From contig NZ_SLZU01000001.1 of the NCBI RefSeq assembly GCF_004342065.1, positions 682,001-746,000 of the forward strand: a stretch of 64,000 bases of DNA, in the 5' to 3' direction. Both the position numbers and the translations under genes were made by a program. This stretch comes from Primorskyibacter sedentarius (GTDB lineage: Bacteria > Pseudomonadota > Alphaproteobacteria > Rhodobacterales > Rhodobacteraceae). The first letter of the stretch is position 1; the number at the start of each line of letters is the position of its first letter. The notes beneath the pieces are model-generated. The model was not told the DNA's origin, ran no database searches, and saw only the letters and a list, made by a program, of their open reading frames with translations. Positions 62,418-64,000 of this stretch are shown piece by piece.

Positions 62418-64000
62418 ATGACCGTTCTTTCCGTCACCGATCTGAGAGTGGGCTTCGACACGCCGGACGGGCATGTCGAGGCCGTAAGGGGCGTTTCATT
62501 CGACGTCGCAGCAGGGGAATGTCTGGGTATCGTCGGCGAAAGCGGTTCCGGCAAAAGCCAGAGCTTCATGGCTGCGATGGGGCTGCTGCCTCCCAACGGG
62601 CGCGCGTCCGGCTCTGTCACGCTGGGTGGCCGCGAGATCCTGAACCTGTCGCCGGGGCGGCTGAACCGCATTCGCGGCGCCGATGTGGGCATGATCTTTC
62701 AGGACCCGCTGACCGCGCTGACGCCCCATATGAAGGTGGGCGAGCAGATGGCGGAGGTGCTGAAAGTGCATCGCGGCATGTCGCGCAGCGCCGCCCGCAA
62801 ACATTGCCTTGACTGGCTGGACCGCGTGCGCATCCCCGAGGCCGCGCGACGGCTGGACCAGTACCCGCATGAACTGTCAGGGGGCATGCGTCAGCGTGTG
62901 ATGATCGCGCAGGCGATGCTGTGCGAACCCAAGCTGCTGATCGCGGACGAACCCACGACGGCGCTGGATGTCACGGTGCAGGCTGATGTGCTGGACCTGA
63001 TGGCAGGTTTGCAGAACGATCTGCAGACCGCAATCGCCCTGATCACCCATGACATGGGCGTCGTGGCGCGGATGTGCGACCGGGTGAAGGTGATGCGCCT
63101 TGGTGCCTTTGTCGAAGAAGGTCCGGTGGAGCAGGTCTTTTCCACGCCGAAACACGACTACACCCGGAAACTGCTGGATGCGATGCCCCGCATCGACAAG
63201 GGCGAGGCACCCGAGGCGGCGGCCGCTTCTGAAACCCTGCTGAAGGTCGATGACCTCAAGGTGCATTTCCCGATTCAGGTGAAAGGCGGGCTTTTTGGCC
63301 GCAAGGTTCCGCTGAAGGCCGTGAATGGCGTCAGCTTCAGCCTGCGGGCAGGCGAGACGCTGGGCATCGTCGGCGAGTCCGGCTGCGGCAAATCCACCCT
63401 TGCCCGCGCGGTGCTGCGCCTGATCGAACCCTCTGCAGGCAGCGTCAGCTGGCTGGGCACGCCGCTGACGGATCTGGACCGCGCAGGCATGAAGCGCGAG
63501 CGCAAGGATCTGCAAATCGTCTTTCAGGACCCGCTGGCCAGCCTTGATCCGCGCATGACAATCGCAGATTCCATCGCCGAGCCGCTGCGCACATACCGCC
63601 CCGACCTGACCAAACGCGAACGCCGCGCAGAGGTGCAGGCGATGATGGAACGCGTGGGGCTGGAGGCGGCGATGTATAACCGCTACCCGCACGAGCTGTC
63701 TGGCGGGCAGAACCAGCGTGTCGGCATCGCCCGCGCCATGATCAACAAGCCGCGCCTGATCATCTGTGACGAGGCGGTGAGCGCGCTGGACGTGTCCATT
63801 CAGGCGCAGATCGTGCAATTGCTCCGCGATCTTCAGGATGAATTCGGCATGTCGATGCTGTTCATCAGCCATGATTTGTCCGTGGTCCGCGCGATTTCCA
63901 ACCGGATCATGGTGCTTTACCTGGGCCGTATCGTGGAACTGGCCGATGCCGACACGATCTGCGCCCGCCCCCTGCACCCCTATACGCAATCGCTGATTTC
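62418..64000 (+). CDS. Fused OppD-OppF ATPase (runs off the window)
   Basis: At least 527 codons from ATG 62418, no stop before the window end. The first ABC domain has [20 protein letters not shown] and [12 protein letters not shown]. The second has [20 protein letters not shown] and [12 protein letters not shown], in which Walker B reads DEA where DEP is usual. Both are followed by oligopeptide C-terminal extensions ([19 protein letters not shown]). It energises OppBC. Like yejF it is a natural D/F fusion, so the cell has two such fused peptide importers in this window. Confidence 0.92.
   Translation, partial: MTVLSVTDLRVGFDTPDGHVEAVRGVSFDVAAGECLGIVGESGSGKSQSFMAAMGLLPPNGRASGSVTLGGREILNLSPGRLNRIRGADVGMIFQDPLTALTPHMKVGEQMAEVLKVHRGMSRSAARKHCLDWLDRVRIPEAARRLDQYPHELSGGMRQRVMIAQAMLCEPKLLIADEPTTALDVTVQADVLDLMAGLQNDLQTAIALITHDMGVVARMCDRVKVMRLGAFVEEGPVEQVFSTPKHDYTRKLLDAMPRIDKGEAPEAAAASETLLKVDDLKVHFPIQVKGGLFGRKVPLKAVNGVSFSLRAGETLGIVGESGCGKSTLARAVLRLIEPSAGSVSWLGTPLTDLDRAGMKRERKDLQIVFQDPLASLDPRMTIADSIAEPLRTYRPDLTKRERRAEVQAMMERVGLEAAMYNRYPHELSGGQNQRVGIARAMINKPRLIICDEAVSALDVSIQAQIVQLLRDLQDEFGMSMLFISHDLSVVRAISNRIMVLYLGRIVELADADTICARPLHPYTQSLI

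Noticed and set aside
1-64000. CRISPR arrays, insertion sequences, prophage genes, rRNA or tRNA
   Set aside because: No regularly spaced repeats, transposase or integrase motifs, or rRNA/tRNA structures were recognised by eye.

Overview
The window is a stretch of high-GC chromosome with dense, short-spaced genes. It reads as a marine alphaproteobacterium of the Rhodobacteraceae (Roseobacter group). The evidence is the block hemN / fnrL / usp / ccoNOQP / ccoGHIS, a membrane-anchored CycM cytochrome c, a VPLPA-CTERM surface protein, a TRAP transporter and several ABC peptide/polyol transporters. I saw no rRNA, tRNA, CRISPR array, insertion sequence or prophage gene, so most of the window looks like chromosomal backbone with a few accessory operons.

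Layout. 1-1110: end of a ugp-type glycerol-3-phosphate/sugar ABC operon. 1207-4961: truA, then a YcjX - acetyltransferase - YcjF envelope-stress operon. 5116-6195: two small membrane proteins. 6391-12327: ileS, an EamA exporter, ogt-type DNA repair, pheA and cycM. 12500-18310: yejABEF peptide (microcin C type) importer. 18344-30094: the micro-oxic respiration block, with hemN and fnrL divergent, a universal stress gene, ccoNOQP (cbb3 oxidase) and ccoGHIS (its copper/assembly genes). Four FNR boxes can be read directly in the intergenic gaps. 30286-38030: cell-wall carboxypeptidase with SPOR domain, HAD phosphatase, clpS, an RsmC-like methylase, an SDR lacking its catalytic lysine, hemF, rluE, tadA and rluB.

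38215-44767 holds a coherent stress module: TerC, a 29-residue membrane peptide, XpaC, TelA, a DUF2927 lipoprotein, an SPFH protein fused to a GYF_2 domain, and a double zinc-ribbon protein with a C-terminal membrane anchor. The combination resembles tellurite-resistance (Ter) and phage-shock type membrane-stress systems but contains no PspA. 45000-46870: fructokinase-like kinase, dtd, and a YjdM/PhnA zinc-ribbon protein.

46997-54502 is a GntR-controlled catabolic locus. A Gfo/Idh/MocA oxidoreductase and the regulator lie on one strand. On the other are an SsuD-like FMNH2 monooxygenase, an aldo-keto reductase, a flavin reductase and a complete DctQ-DctM-DctP TRAP transporter. The enzyme trio parallels the known oxygenolytic sulfoquinovose (sulfo-SMO) pathway, which makes a sulfonate, perhaps a sugar sulfonate, the leading substrate guess. 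54647-58558: a small sirtuin-tail-like protein opposite a second Crp/Fnr regulator, the VPLPA-CTERM protein, a Sel1-repeat protein and a di-heme peroxidase whose 5' ends overlap head to head. 58805-64000: an opp operon (oppA, B, C and a fused D/F ATPase running off the right end), with a REP-like double palindrome between oppA and oppB.

The two observations most worth follow-up are the Ter/SPFH membrane-stress module and the TRAP-fed monooxygenase operon. Secondary ones are the lysine-less SDR beside hemF, the FNR box in front of usp, and the start-codon puzzle of the di-heme peroxidase.
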